Shown: piece by piece, positions 1 to 6,883 of the stretch
Position numbering within the stretch: the first letter of the stretch is position 1
How the letters are laid out: every line of letters starts with the position of its first letter
Source: an uncultured Bacilli bacterium
GTDB lineage: Bacteria > Bacillota_I > Bacilli_A > RF39 > UBA660
Direction of reading: 5' to 3'
Length of the DNA: 9,068 nt
Assembly (NCBI GenBank): GCA_934090775.1
Contig: CAKOKF010000044.1
Span: forward strand, 1 to 9,068
Position numbers and translations under genes: made by a program
The notes under the pieces: model-generated
What the model saw: only the letters and a program-made list of their open reading frames with translations
What the model was told of the DNA's origin: nothing
The model's database searches: none

Positions 1-16
1 GAAAATAGTGAATGCG

Positions 17-44
17 AAGATAGGAAGTTGCCTATTTTTTTTTT
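17..44 (+). terminator. Rho-independent terminator of an upstream gene
   Basis: Arms at 17-24 and 31-38 form an 8-bp stem (one G-U pair) with a 6-nt loop and run into a T-tract ending at 44. No reading frame precedes it inside the window, so it most likely ends a unit lying before position 1. Confidence 0.65.
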
Positions 45-113
45 GCGTTAAAAAACAAGAAAAGAAAAAGGCGCTATTGATTGCATCTTTTTAATGCATA
101 TTTATTTTAATAA

Positions 114-122
114 TGATATAAT
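114..122 (+). promoter_or_regulatory. Extended -10 promoter of the tsaB-rimI-tsaD operon
   Basis: TGATATAAT is a perfect extended -10 (TGnTATAAT). No good -35 lies 16-18 bp upstream, as is common for extended -10 promoters. Transcription would begin near 129, giving a leader of about 16 nt. Because it lies downstream of the ATG at 94, it argues that tsaB starts at 145. A GC-rich palindrome (TCCCGGGA, 126-133) covers the predicted start site. Confidence 0.6.
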
Positions 123-144
123 ATATCCCGGGAAAGAGGAACTT

Positions 145-699
145 ATGATTACTTTATTTATTGATACTCACTTTAAAGATATTCAAATAGTCATTTATAG
201 AAACAATAATATATTAAAAATTTCCACAATCAAAAATTGTGATAAAACAAGCAAAAATGTATTACCATTATTAAAAGAAACATTTGCACAATCAAACATT
301 GAATTTAAAGAAATTTCTAAAATAATAGTTTGTAATGGTCCGGGTTCATTTACTGGAATTAGAATTGCCATAACAATTTCTAAAGTTATTTCCTATTGTT
401 TAAACATTCCTATTTATACAGTTAATTATTTAGAATTATCAGCATTAGACAATAAAGGGTTTAATGAATTTGCTGTCTTAGAAAATAATGGTTATTATAA
501 GGCTAAATTTTTAGATGATAAAATGATAGAAGATATAAGTTACGTTAAGTCAAAAACGTTATTAGCTAATGAAATAATTGTTGATCAAATTAATTACAGT
601 AAAATACCAAATTACAAATATTTACTTAAAAGTGACTGCTATAATGCTAATCCATTATATATAAAATCAATTGAGGCACTAAATGATAAGAAAAATTGA
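145..699 (+). CDS. tsaB: TsaB, tRNA t6A biosynthesis scaffold subunit (short form)
   Basis: TsaB is the non-catalytic partner of TsaD in the complex that transfers threonylcarbamoyl to A37 of ANN-decoding tRNAs. The protein has 184 residues from the ATG at 145, which has a ribosome binding site (AAAGAGGA, 133-140). The family hallmark GPGSFTGIR is at residues 65-73, preceded by a helix resembling the usual 'SENLLPLI' segment (about 36-46). The C-terminus keeps a 'P-x-Y-I-K' ending like the usual P-x-Y-L-R. Most family members have roughly 220-235 residues, so the second ASKHA half is shortened. An in-frame ATG at 94 is rejected because it lies upstream of the promoter and lacks a ribosome binding site. 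Overlaps rimI by 17 bp, and rimI and tsaD follow. TsaE is not visible here. Confidence 0.9.
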   Translation: MITLFIDTHFKDIQIVIYRNNNILKISTIKNCDKTSKNVLPLLKETFAQSNIEFKEISKIIVCNGPGSFTGIRIAITISKVISYCLNIPIYTVNYLELSALDNKGFNEFAVLENNGYYKAKFLDDKMIEDISYVKSKTLLANEIIVDQINYSKIPNYKYLLKSDCYNANPLYIKSIEALNDKKN

Positions 700-1108
700 T
701 ATTAATGATTTTGAATCTATTTACAATTTAGGTCAAACTGTTAATTCAAATTATATTAATCTATATAATTTAAATGATATAATTAATGATGGAAATCAAA
801 AGATTTATGTTTATATAATCGAAAAAAAGGTTGTAGCTTTCGTACATATAACTGTAAGTTTTGAAGAAGCCGACATTGTTGATATTGTTGTATTAGAAAG
901 ATTCCGTCATCAAAATATTGGAACAAAGTTAATAAATTACGTTATTGTTGAAAATAATCTTTCAAAATTAAATTTGGAAGTTAGAGAAAGCAATGCAATA
1001 GCTATTGCATTTTACCAAAAATTAGAATTTAAAATTATTAGAAAAATAAAAAAATATTATAAAAATGAAGATGCTTTATTTATGGTAAAGGAGGTTAAGA
1101 ATAAATGA
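683..1108 (+). CDS. rimI: RimI, ribosomal protein S18-alanine N-acetyltransferase (GNAT family)
   Basis: A GNAT-fold acetyltransferase of 141 residues that uses acetyl-CoA. RimI acetylates the N-terminal alanine of ribosomal protein S18. The acetyl-CoA loop is at residues 75-80 (R-H-Q-N-I-G). It departs from the usual Q/R-x-x-G-x-G/A by having Asn in place of the first Gly. The RimI-specific stretch LEVRESN is at 98-104, followed by A-x-x-F-Y-Q-K (107-113), YY (124-125) and EDALFM (128-133). The usual 'GF' after the lysine is 'EF' here. Its ATG lies inside the end of tsaB and its stop overlaps the tsaD start (ATGA), so translation is coupled. The tsaB-rimI-tsaD context supports RimI over another GNAT enzyme. 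The true substrate is inferred from family and context. Confidence 0.85.
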   Translation: MIRKIDINDFESIYNLGQTVNSNYINLYNLNDIINDGNQKIYVYIIEKKVVAFVHITVSFEEADIVDIVVLERFRHQNIGTKLINYVIVENNLSKLNLEVRESNAIAIAFYQKLEFKIIRKIKKYYKNEDALFMVKEVKNK

Positions 1109-2109
1109 AAGATGTATATATTTTAGCCATTGAATCAAGTTGTGATGAAACAAGTATGGCAATAGTTAAAAATGGTAAAGAAGTAATATCAATAGTTATA
1201 AATACTCAAATATCAACTCATGAAAATTATGGTGGTGTTGTTCCTGAAATTGCCTCCCGTATGCATGCGGAAAATATAACTATAGTTTTAGATGAAACAT
1301 TAAAAAAAGCAAATATGAGTATTGATAACTTAGATGCTATCGCAGTCACTTATGGTCCTGGACTAATGGGAAGTTTGCTAGTTGGAGTAGAAGCTGCTAA
1401 GACATTAGCTTTGATTTATAATAAACCGTTAATAGCCGTAAATCATTTAGCTGGTCATATTTATGCAAATAACTTGGACAATACAATGAAATTTCCTCTT
1501 TTAGCACTTATTATTAGTGGCGGACACACCGATATTGTTTACATGCAGGATGATTATAAATTTAAAGTGTTGGGTGGAACGTTAGACGATGCTATTGGTG
1601 AAGCGTATGATAAAGTCGCTAGAGTATTAGGATTAAAATATCCAGGTGGCCCAAACGTTGAAAAAATGGCCATAAATGGTAAGCCAAGTTATAAGTTACC
1701 AATTCCAATGAATGATGATTCGCTTAATATGAGTTTTAGTGGATTAAAATCAAGCATTATAAATCTTATTCATAACGAAAATCAGCGTAATAAAGAAATA
1801 AATAAGGAAGATTTAGCCTGTTCATTTCAAACAATTGCTACGGATCAATTAGTACGAAAATTAGAACTAGCTATTAAACAAACAAACATTAAAAATATTA
1901 TTATTGCTGGTGGTGTTTCAGCTAATAAATATATTAGAGAAGAAATAACTAAATTGGCCAAAAAATATGATGCTAGCCTATCAATACCAAAATTATTATA
2001 TTGTACAGATAATGCTGCGATGATCGGTGCAGCTGCCTATCCACTTTATTTAAATAAACAATTTGCTAATTTGGATTTAAATGCTAATCCTAGTGAAGAA
2101 TTATATTAA
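1105..2109 (+). CDS. tsaD: TsaD, tRNA N6-adenosine threonylcarbamoyltransferase
   Basis: Catalytic subunit of t6A synthesis. It transfers the threonylcarbamoyl group from TC-AMP to A37 of tRNA. The protein has 334 residues, a normal length, and is complete. Visible motifs: ESSCDETS at 10-17, the H-x-x-x-GG-V-V-PE-x-ASR-x-H region at 39-54, GPG at 84-86, and the metal-binding H-x-x-x-H (N-H-L-A-G-H, 113-118). Further on are SGGH, the D-D-A-x-G-E-A-x-D-K helix, SFSGLKSS, AGGVSAN and C-T-D-N-A-A-M-I-G with the third metal ligand Asp302. The start is fixed by a perfect ribosome binding site (AAAGGAGG, 1087-1094) 10 nt before the ATG. It is the last gene of the operon. No hairpin terminator is evident after its stop. 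Confidence 0.97.
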   Translation: MKDVYILAIESSCDETSMAIVKNGKEVISIVINTQISTHENYGGVVPEIASRMHAENITIVLDETLKKANMSIDNLDAIAVTYGPGLMGSLLVGVEAAKTLALIYNKPLIAVNHLAGHIYANNLDNTMKFPLLALIISGGHTDIVYMQDDYKFKVLGGTLDDAIGEAYDKVARVLGLKYPGGPNVEKMAINGKPSYKLPIPMNDDSLNMSFSGLKSSIINLIHNENQRNKEINKEDLACSFQTIATDQLVRKLELAIKQTNIKNIIIAGGVSANKYIREEITKLAKKYDASLSIPKLLYCTDNAAMIGAAAYPLYLNKQFANLDLNANPSEELY

Positions 2110-2136
2110 AAATTATTAACATCAAAAAATTGCATA

Positions 2137-2165
2137 TTGTAAATACTGGCTATTTAAGATATACT
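2137..2165 (+). promoter_or_regulatory. Sigma-A-type promoter of the secreted protein / patatin operon
   Basis: TTGTAA (2137-2142), a 17-bp spacer and TATACT (2160-2165). The predicted start near 2172 leaves only about 17 nt before the ATG at 2189, including the strong site GGAGGTG (2177-2183). This separates the two-gene unit from tsaD. Confidence 0.6.
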
Positions 2166-2188
2166 TATTATAGTACGGAGGTGTCTTT

Positions 2189-2788
2189 ATGAATACAAAT
2201 GAAACAGTAAAACATGTTATTCTTTACATATCAATTACTTTGATAATAGCGACAGTTACTTTTGCACTGTCACGAGCTTACTATCTTGCAAAAATAACAG
2301 TAGCCGATAAAATAAATGCTACGACGGTAAAAAATGCAAATTTAGATATTGAATTTTTAACAAGCCAATACATTAATGATGCAAATTTGATGTTAATAAA
2401 GGATTCAGAACGTCAAGTTAGTGCACCATATACTTTATTTTCTGTGACATCAAAATATACTTCAACAATTACAACAAATTACACTTTATACTTAACTGAC
2501 TTTACTATTTCAGATAATTTTGTTTCTAGTGATTTTAAATGGGAACTTGCACAAAAAAATGACAGCGGAGAAACACAAATTGCCACTGGGTCTTTTGCTG
2601 ATGCAACATCTGGTAAAGATTATACTTTAACAACTACGGACATCACAATATCACCACAAGATACACATCAATATATCTTTAGAATATGGTTAAGTTATAC
2701 AGATAATGATCAAGCAAATCTTTTAAATGGTTCTTTTAGTGGCAAAATGGCATTAACAACAGGCAAAATAACTAATCAAGGAAATTAA
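2189..2788 (+). CDS. Membrane-anchored or secreted protein of unknown function
   Basis: No family is firmly recognised. The protein has 199 residues with an N-terminal hydrophobic segment (about 9-28) after a short lysine/histidine-containing start, so it is an uncleaved anchor or signal peptide. The remainder is rich in Thr, Ser, Asn and Asp, has no cysteine, and alternates polar and aliphatic residues as in beta-sandwich exported proteins. The segment near the C-terminus (about 163-190, with F-R-I-W-L-S-Y-T and F-S-G-K-M) resembles small surface proteins common in uncultured gut Firmicutes. A loose similarity to TasA/camelysin-type proteins is possible but unproven. The start is well supported by GGAGGTG 5 nt upstream. 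Its TAA overlaps the ATG of the patatin gene, so the two are co-translated and may act together at the cell surface. Confidence 0.7.
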   Translation: MNTNETVKHVILYISITLIIATVTFALSRAYYLAKITVADKINATTVKNANLDIEFLTSQYINDANLMLIKDSERQVSAPYTLFSVTSKYTSTITTNYTLYLTDFTISDNFVSSDFKWELAQKNDSGETQIATGSFADATSGKDYTLTTTDITISPQDTHQYIFRIWLSYTDNDQANLLNGSFSGKMALTTGKITNQGN

Positions 2789-3885
2789 TGGTAAAAAAAA
2801 TTGGTTTAGCTTTAGAGGGTGGTGGCTTAAAAGGGAGCTATCAAATCGGAGCTTACTATGCTTTTAAAAAATGCCATATTAAAATAAGTGGATTTGTTGG
2901 AACTTCTATTGGTTCATTTAATGCGTGTTTATTGGCAAGTGGACAAGAAAAAGAATTATTGGATTTTTGGCAAACACTTGAACCTGAAAAATTATTAGAT
3001 ATCAATCAAGAATTTGCTGATTATATTAATGGGAAACAAGGAACCATTAAAGCGTTAAAAGGATTAAACAGTACTATTATAACAACTCTTAAACAAAAGG
3101 GATTGTCTACATCAAAAATAAGAAATTTAGCGGAAAATATAATTGATAAAGAAAGACTATATAAATCAAAAAAGTATTTTGGATTAGTAACAGTAAAATT
3201 ACATGATTTTGAACCTATTTACATCGACAAAGATAAAATTCCAAAAGCCAAACTTGTTGATTATTTAGTTGCTAGTTGCTCTCTACCAATTTTTAAACTT
3301 ACTCCTATAATAGACAATAATATTTATATAGATGGTGGCTTTTTTGATAATTGTCCCATAAAAATGTTGATTGACCAAAATTATGATACAGTTTATGAAA
3401 TAAGAATTAATGGAATTGGACGTCATCGAAACGTAGCTAAAAAGAATACCAAAGTTATAACTATTAGACCGTCTAAAAATATTTGCAATATTTTAGAACT
3501 TAATCGTGAAAAAATAAGAGAAAACATACTACTGGGTTATTATGATACTTTAAGAGTATTAAGAAACTACGATGGATACAAATACACCTTTACGTACACT
3601 CATAATATTATTATCAAATTTTTAACTAGAAAAATATCAAAAAATTATATGAACAGGATCAAACACTTCTTTAAAGTAAAAACGGATAAAGAAGCTGTTC
3701 TAAAGGCATTAGAATATTGTATGGATTATTGTAACATAAATCACTATCAAATATATAGTGTAACAACTGCACTTAAAAATATTCAGCAAAATTATTTAAA
3801 CAAATTAAAAGACAAAAATATAATTTTCAATTTTATAAAAAAGTTGCGAATTTTTAAACCCTATAATATAATAAGAAAAGCATAA
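2788..3885 (+). CDS. Patatin-like phospholipase / acyl hydrolase
   Basis: A serine-aspartate dyad hydrolase expected to cleave acyl esters of phospholipids or related lipids. The protein has 365 residues. It has the oxyanion-hole loop E-GGG-L-K-G at 10-16, the nucleophile elbow G-T-S-I-G at 38-42 (Ser40), and the D-G-G motif at 182-184 (Asp182), so both catalytic residues are present. The patatin core ends near residue 230. The remaining 135 residues are strongly basic and Asn/Tyr rich, longer than in compact patatin proteins, and may bind membrane or nucleic acid (inference). There is no signal peptide, so it is probably cytoplasmic or peripheral. The start shares one base with the previous stop (TAATG) and has a weak site (AAGGAA, 2778-2783), which points to coupling. 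The substrate is unknown. Confidence 0.88.
   Translation: MVKKIGLALEGGGLKGSYQIGAYYAFKKCHIKISGFVGTSIGSFNACLLASGQEKELLDFWQTLEPEKLLDINQEFADYINGKQGTIKALKGLNSTIITTLKQKGLSTSKIRNLAENIIDKERLYKSKKYFGLVTVKLHDFEPIYIDKDKIPKAKLVDYLVASCSLPIFKLTPIIDNNIYIDGGFFDNCPIKMLIDQNYDTVYEIRINGIGRHRNVAKKNTKVITIRPSKNICNILELNREKIRENILLGYYDTLRVLRNYDGYKYTFTYTHNIIIKFLTRKISKNYMNRIKHFFKVKTDKEAVLKALEYCMDYCNINHYQIYSVTTALKNIQQNYLNKLKDKNIIFNFIKKLRIFKPYNIIRKA
3844..3872 (+). promoter_or_regulatory. Promoter of yebC inside the 3' end of the patatin gene
   Basis: TTGCGA (3844-3849), a 17-bp spacer and TATAAT (3867-3872). A second TATAAT overlaps at 3862-3867. The start would be near 3879, giving a short leader with the ribosome binding site AAAAGGAG (3891-3898). 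It lets yebC be expressed independently of the lipase operon. Confidence 0.6.
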
Positions 3886-3905
3886 AAAAGAAAAGGAGAT
3901 TATTT

Positions 3906-4622
3906 ATGGGAAGAGCATACGAAGTAAGAAAAGCAAGTATTCAAAAAACAGGTGCTGCTCGTGGAAAAATTTATACCAATTTCGCTAAAGAGTTGTATTT
4001 AGCAGCCAAGGGTAATCCTGATATTGATACTAATATTAAATTAAAAAGATTAGTAGAAAAGGCAAAAAAACAAGAAGTTCCAAACGATATTATTAAAAGA
4101 GCTATTGACAAAGCAAAAGGAGCTGGCCAAGAAGATTATCAAACAGTCATGTATGAAGGATTTGGACCTGGCGCCTCAACTCTAATTATTAAAACATTAA
4201 CGGATAATGTTAATCGTACGGTTGGTGAAGTAAGAGCAGCTTTTAATAAGGTACATAAAAGTTTAGGGGTCAACAATTCAGTATCTTATAATTACGATTA
4301 TTTAAATATAATATCATTTAAGACTGATAGTGAAGAGAACGTTTTAATGGCGCTTTTAGATGCCGGGATTGAGCCTATCGATGAAACTTACAAAGATGGT
4401 TTAATGACTATATCAGTAAATCCAAGTGATCAACATAAATTAAAGGATGTGGTTGAAAATATCATTCCAAATGTAGATTACGAATTAGATGAAATTGGCT
4501 GGTATGCCAAAGAGGAAGTAGAACTTAATGAAGAAGATAAAATGTTGTTTGAAAGACTTTATAATCTATTAGATGACATTGATGACGTTACTGATATTTA
4601 TCATAATGTTGCTAACTTCTAA
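3906..4622 (+). CDS. yebC: YebC/TACO1-family protein, YeeI (YebC2) type
   Basis: Long annotated as a transcriptional regulator. Family members, including mitochondrial TACO1 and Bacillus YebC2/YeeI, are now linked to relief of ribosome stalling on proline-rich sequences. The protein has 238 residues, a full length. It starts M-G-R and has the N-terminal helical region with the VP-x-x-I-I-x-R-A-I-x-K-A-K pattern (58-71). The signature Y-E-G-F-G-P-G is at 83-89, followed by T-D-N-V-N-R-T and V-R-A-A-F-N-K. The C-terminus Y-H-N-V-A resembles the YeeI ending. The start without the 'GHSKW' of the YebC1 type also points to the YeeI branch. A good ribosome binding site lies 7 nt before the ATG. It is not in an obvious functional pair with its neighbours. 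Confidence 0.93.
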   Translation: MGRAYEVRKASIQKTGAARGKIYTNFAKELYLAAKGNPDIDTNIKLKRLVEKAKKQEVPNDIIKRAIDKAKGAGQEDYQTVMYEGFGPGASTLIIKTLTDNVNRTVGEVRAAFNKVHKSLGVNNSVSYNYDYLNIISFKTDSEENVLMALLDAGIEPIDETYKDGLMTISVNPSDQHKLKDVVENIIPNVDYELDEIGWYAKEEVELNEEDKMLFERLYNLLDDIDDVTDIYHNVANF

Positions 4623-4633
4623 GTTCTTTTTTT
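4614..4633 (+). terminator. Weak possible terminator after yebC
   Basis: A 4-bp AACT/AGTT hairpin overlapping the stop codon is followed by a C and seven T. The stem is short, so termination may be partial. The T-run overlaps the first Pho-like repeat of the next promoter. Confidence 0.3.
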
Positions 4634-4663
4634 CATATATTTTTCACATAACTGTAATAAAAT
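4630..4663 (+). promoter_or_regulatory. Pho-box-like direct repeats and -10 of the two-component operon
   Basis: Seven-base repeats TTTTCAT (4630-4636) and TTTTCAC (4641-4647) are separated by ATAT, an 11-bp period. A degenerate third copy, CTGTAAT, is at 4652-4658 in the same register. The -10 TAAAAT (4658-4663) begins 10 bp after the second repeat, and no TTGACA-like -35 is present. PhoB-activated promoters have this design, with CTGTCAT repeats replacing the -35. The same design recurs at 6833-6877. Binding by the adjacent response regulator (autoregulation) is inferred. Confidence 0.6.
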
Positions 4664-4670
4664 AACAACG

Positions 4671-4689
4671 ATTTAAGAAAATCTTAAAT
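4671..4689 (+). repeat. Inverted repeat at the predicted 5' end of the two-component mRNA
   Basis: Perfect 8-bp arms ATTTAAGA and TCTTAAAT around AAA. The predicted transcription start is near 4670, so the hairpin would begin at about +1. It could protect the mRNA 5' end or be an operator. Confidence 0.5.
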
Positions 4690-4709
4690 TAAAAAAACAA
4701 AAAATAAGT

Positions 4710-4727
4710 AAGGATGTGAAGACCTTG
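4710..4727 (+). promoter_or_regulatory. Ribosome binding site that selects a TTG start
   Basis: AAGGATGTGA (4710-4719) matches the anti-16S ideal AAGGAGGTGA in 9 of 10 bases and sits 5 nt before TTG at 4725. The alternative GTG at 4716 lies inside this site, only one base after AAGGA, so it is a poor start. Confidence 0.6.
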
Positions 4728-5387
4728 AAAATTCTAGTAGTAGATGATGAAGATCTAATAAGAAATGTTATAAAAGAATACTTAACCATGGACGATTATA
4801 CGGTTGATGAAGCTGGCAATGGTGAAGAAGCAATTGAAAAAGCTAAAAATAACGATTACAATTTGATTATTATGGATATAATGATGCCAAAAATGGATGG
4901 TTATCAAGCATGTAAAGAAATAAAAAAAATAAAAGATGTTCCTTTTATAATGCTATCTGCAAGAAGTGAAGAGTATGATAAACTAATCGGCTTTGATTTA
5001 GGCATAGATGATTATGTAACAAAACCATTTAGCCCCAAAGAATTAGTAGCACGTGTTAAAGCTATTTTAAAAAGAAACAGTACCAATACTTACACATATA
5101 AATTTGAAGGATTAATCATTAATGATTTAGCTCACGAAGTAAGAGTAGATAATGTGAAAATTAATTTAACTCCTAAAGAATATGATCTCTTAAAATATTT
5201 AGTAACTAATAAAAATATTGCCTTATCGAGAGAACAATTGTTAACAAATATTTGGGGATATGATTTTTTTGGTGACGATCGTACGATTGATACTCATATC
5301 AAAACATTAAGAAATAGTTTAGGAAAATATCGTAAATTCATTGTTACGGTTAGAGCTATAGGATATAAATTTGAATACCAAAATTAA
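4725..5387 (+). CDS. OmpR/PhoB-family response regulator (PhoP-like)
   Basis: A DNA-binding response regulator of 220 residues. The receiver domain (1-115) has the acidic pair Asp7/Asp8, phospho-acceptor Asp51 (I-I-M-D-I-M-M-P), switch Ser78 (M-L-S-A-R) and Lys100 in the K-P-F motif. The C-terminal winged helix (about 125-218) has the L-T-P-K-E-Y-D-L-L helix, the R-E-Q-L-L-x-x-I-W-G stretch and the recognition helix R-T-I-D-T-H-I-x-x-L-R. The start is taken as TTG 4725, giving the typical 'MKILVVDDE' beginning. GTG 4716 would add three residues. It overlaps the kinase gene by 17 bp. PhoB/PhoP-like repeats in its own promoter suggest a phosphate-type regulator, but Wal- or Van-type members look similar from sequence alone and no pst or phoU gene is visible. 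Confidence 0.93.
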   Translation: MKILVVDDEDLIRNVIKEYLTMDDYTVDEAGNGEEAIEKAKNNDYNLIIMDIMMPKMDGYQACKEIKKIKDVPFIMLSARSEEYDKLIGFDLGIDDYVTKPFSPKELVARVKAILKRNSTNTYTYKFEGLIINDLAHEVRVDNVKINLTPKEYDLLKYLVTNKNIALSREQLLTNIWGYDFFGDDRTIDTHIKTLRNSLGKYRKFIVTVRAIGYKFEYQN

Positions 5388-6768
5388 AATAAAAAACTTA
5401 AGAAATTCTTTACATTTTAAAACCTTAGAATATTTAATTGTTTTTTCTATATCTATTCTACTTTTATTGTGGTTAATACAAATTGTTTTCTTTAAGATAT
5501 ATTATGAAAAATATCAAATTAATTATATGAATGAACTTGTAACAAAAATTATTGCTATCGATAGTAATAATATTATAGAATCTATGGATGATATAACTTT
5601 AGATAATAATATTTGTCTAGAATACATGGACTATTATGGAAACCAATATTATTATAATAATAAAATTTCATCTTGTTTATTAGGACGTAACAAAATAATA
5701 GAGAAAGAGTTAGTTAAATTTAAACAATCAGGTGAAGAAACATCATTTGAAAAAATTTTAAACCCTATTAATAATAGTGTTTCTTTGTTATATGGGATAA
5801 AAAAAGGTAACGGTTACATTTTCTTATTTACATCTTTAGAAGATATTGGTACCACTACATCCTTGATTAAAAATCAATTGATTTATATTACTTTATTAGC
5901 GATCTTATTTTCAATTATAATTGCTTTATTTTTATCTCGAAGAATTGCTAAACCAATAAGCGATATGACTAAAAATGCCAAAAAATTAGCCGAAGGTAAT
6001 TACAACGTTGAATTTAACATGACAGGTATTCAAGAAATCGATGAACTTGCTAATAATCTTAACTATTTGGAGCAGGAAGTTTCTAAAACTGACTCATATC
6101 GTCGAGACTTAATGGCCAATGTTTCTCACGATTTAAAAACACCTTTAACTATGATAAAGGCATATGCTGAAATGATTAGAGACATTACTATAGATAATAA
6201 AGAAAAGACTAGAGAAAATTTAAATGTTATCATTGATGAAACCGATCGTTTAAATATTTTAGTCAATGATATTTTAGAGCTAAGTAAATTACAAAATAAT
6301 CAAGATACTTTAAATATTGAAAAGTTTGATCTTGTTGAATTAATTAACGATATTTTAAAAAGATATCAAATAATTAAAGAAACGGAAAATTATAAATTAA
6401 TACTAGAAAGTCCTGAAAGTGTAATGGTAAAAGCTGATAAGAAAAGAATCAGTCAAGTTATTTATAATCTTATTAACAACGCTATTAATTATACGGGTGA
6501 TGATTTAACAGTTACGATAAAAATTACGGAACATAGTAAAGATTGCAAAGTTGAAATAATTGATACTGGTAAAGGTATTGATGAAAAAGATTTACCAAAT
6601 ATTTGGAATCGTTATTATAAAAAAGAAAAAAACCATAAACGTAATGTGGTTGGCACAGGTCTAGGCTTATCAATAGTAAAAAATATTTTAGAACAACATA
6701 ATTTTAAATATGGTGTTAATAGTATTAAAGATAAGGGAACAACCTTTTATTTTCAAGTCAAAAAATAA
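5371..6768 (+). CDS. Membrane sensor histidine kinase (PhoR/OmpR-partner type)
   Basis: The cognate kinase of the preceding regulator, 465 residues. It has a first membrane helix (about 20-40), an extracellular sensor of about 120 residues with no recognised fold, and a second helix (about 168-188). A HAMP linker (about 188-242) follows. The HisKA helix has V-S-H-D-L-K-T-P-L with phospho-acceptor His253. The ATPase domain has an N-box (N-L-I-N-N-A-I-N-Y), G1 D-T-G-K-G-I starting at Asp398, an F-box-like W-N-R-Y-Y-K, G2 G-T-G-L-G-L (428-433) and a final G-T-T-F. All catalytic motifs are intact. The start is TTG 5371 with AGGA at 5360-5363, 7 nt upstream. No better in-frame ATG precedes the first helix. 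Unlike many PhoR proteins, no cytoplasmic PAS domain fits between HAMP and HisKA. Confidence 0.92.
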   Translation: MNTKIKIKNLRNSLHFKTLEYLIVFSISILLLLWLIQIVFFKIYYEKYQINYMNELVTKIIAIDSNNIIESMDDITLDNNICLEYMDYYGNQYYYNNKISSCLLGRNKIIEKELVKFKQSGEETSFEKILNPINNSVSLLYGIKKGNGYIFLFTSLEDIGTTTSLIKNQLIYITLLAILFSIIIALFLSRRIAKPISDMTKNAKKLAEGNYNVEFNMTGIQEIDELANNLNYLEQEVSKTDSYRRDLMANVSHDLKTPLTMIKAYAEMIRDITIDNKEKTRENLNVIIDETDRLNILVNDILELSKLQNNQDTLNIEKFDLVELINDILKRYQIIKETENYKLILESPESVMVKADKKRISQVIYNLINNAINYTGDDLTVTIKITEHSKDCKVEIIDTGKGIDEKDLPNIWNRYYKKEKNHKRNVVGTGLGLSIVKNILEQHNFKYGVNSIKDKGTTFYFQVKK

Positions 6769-6790
6769 TAACCTTAATTAAATATTATTT
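6763..6790 (+). other. All-AT hairpin overlapping the kinase stop codon
   Basis: Arms AAATAATA (6763-6770) and TATTATTT (6783-6790) enclose a 12-nt loop containing TTAATTAA. It may be a weak 3' end for the two-component mRNA. It lacks GC pairs and a T-run, so termination is doubtful. Confidence 0.25.
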
Positions 6791-6832
6791 ATTACTTCAG
6801 TTACTTTTAAAAAATAATTACCGAAAAAATAA

Positions 6833-6877
6833 CTTTCACCTTTCTATCACATATTTTTCATAATTGATTGGTACTAT
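6833..6877 (+). promoter_or_regulatory. Second Pho-box-like promoter: three tandem repeats plus extended -10
   Basis: Repeats CTTTCAC (6833-6839), CTATCAC (6844-6850) and TTTTCAT (6855-6861) lie exactly 11 bp apart with 4-bp spacers. After 10 bp comes TACTAT (6872-6877), preceded by TGG, making an extended -10. Spacing from last repeat to -10 is identical to that of the response regulator promoter. It points into a gap with no protein gene. Start predicted near 6884. Confidence 0.65.
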
Positions 6878-6883
6878 GTAATT

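Noticed and set aside
94..144. An upstream ATG that would lengthen TsaB by 17 residues
   Set aside because: It precedes the extended -10 promoter, has no ribosome binding site, and the added residues do not resemble a TsaB N-terminus.
683..1108. Alternative genetic code with TGA as tryptophan
   Set aside because: Genes across the window use TGG for Trp and remain full length with TGA as stop, as in tsaB and rimI.
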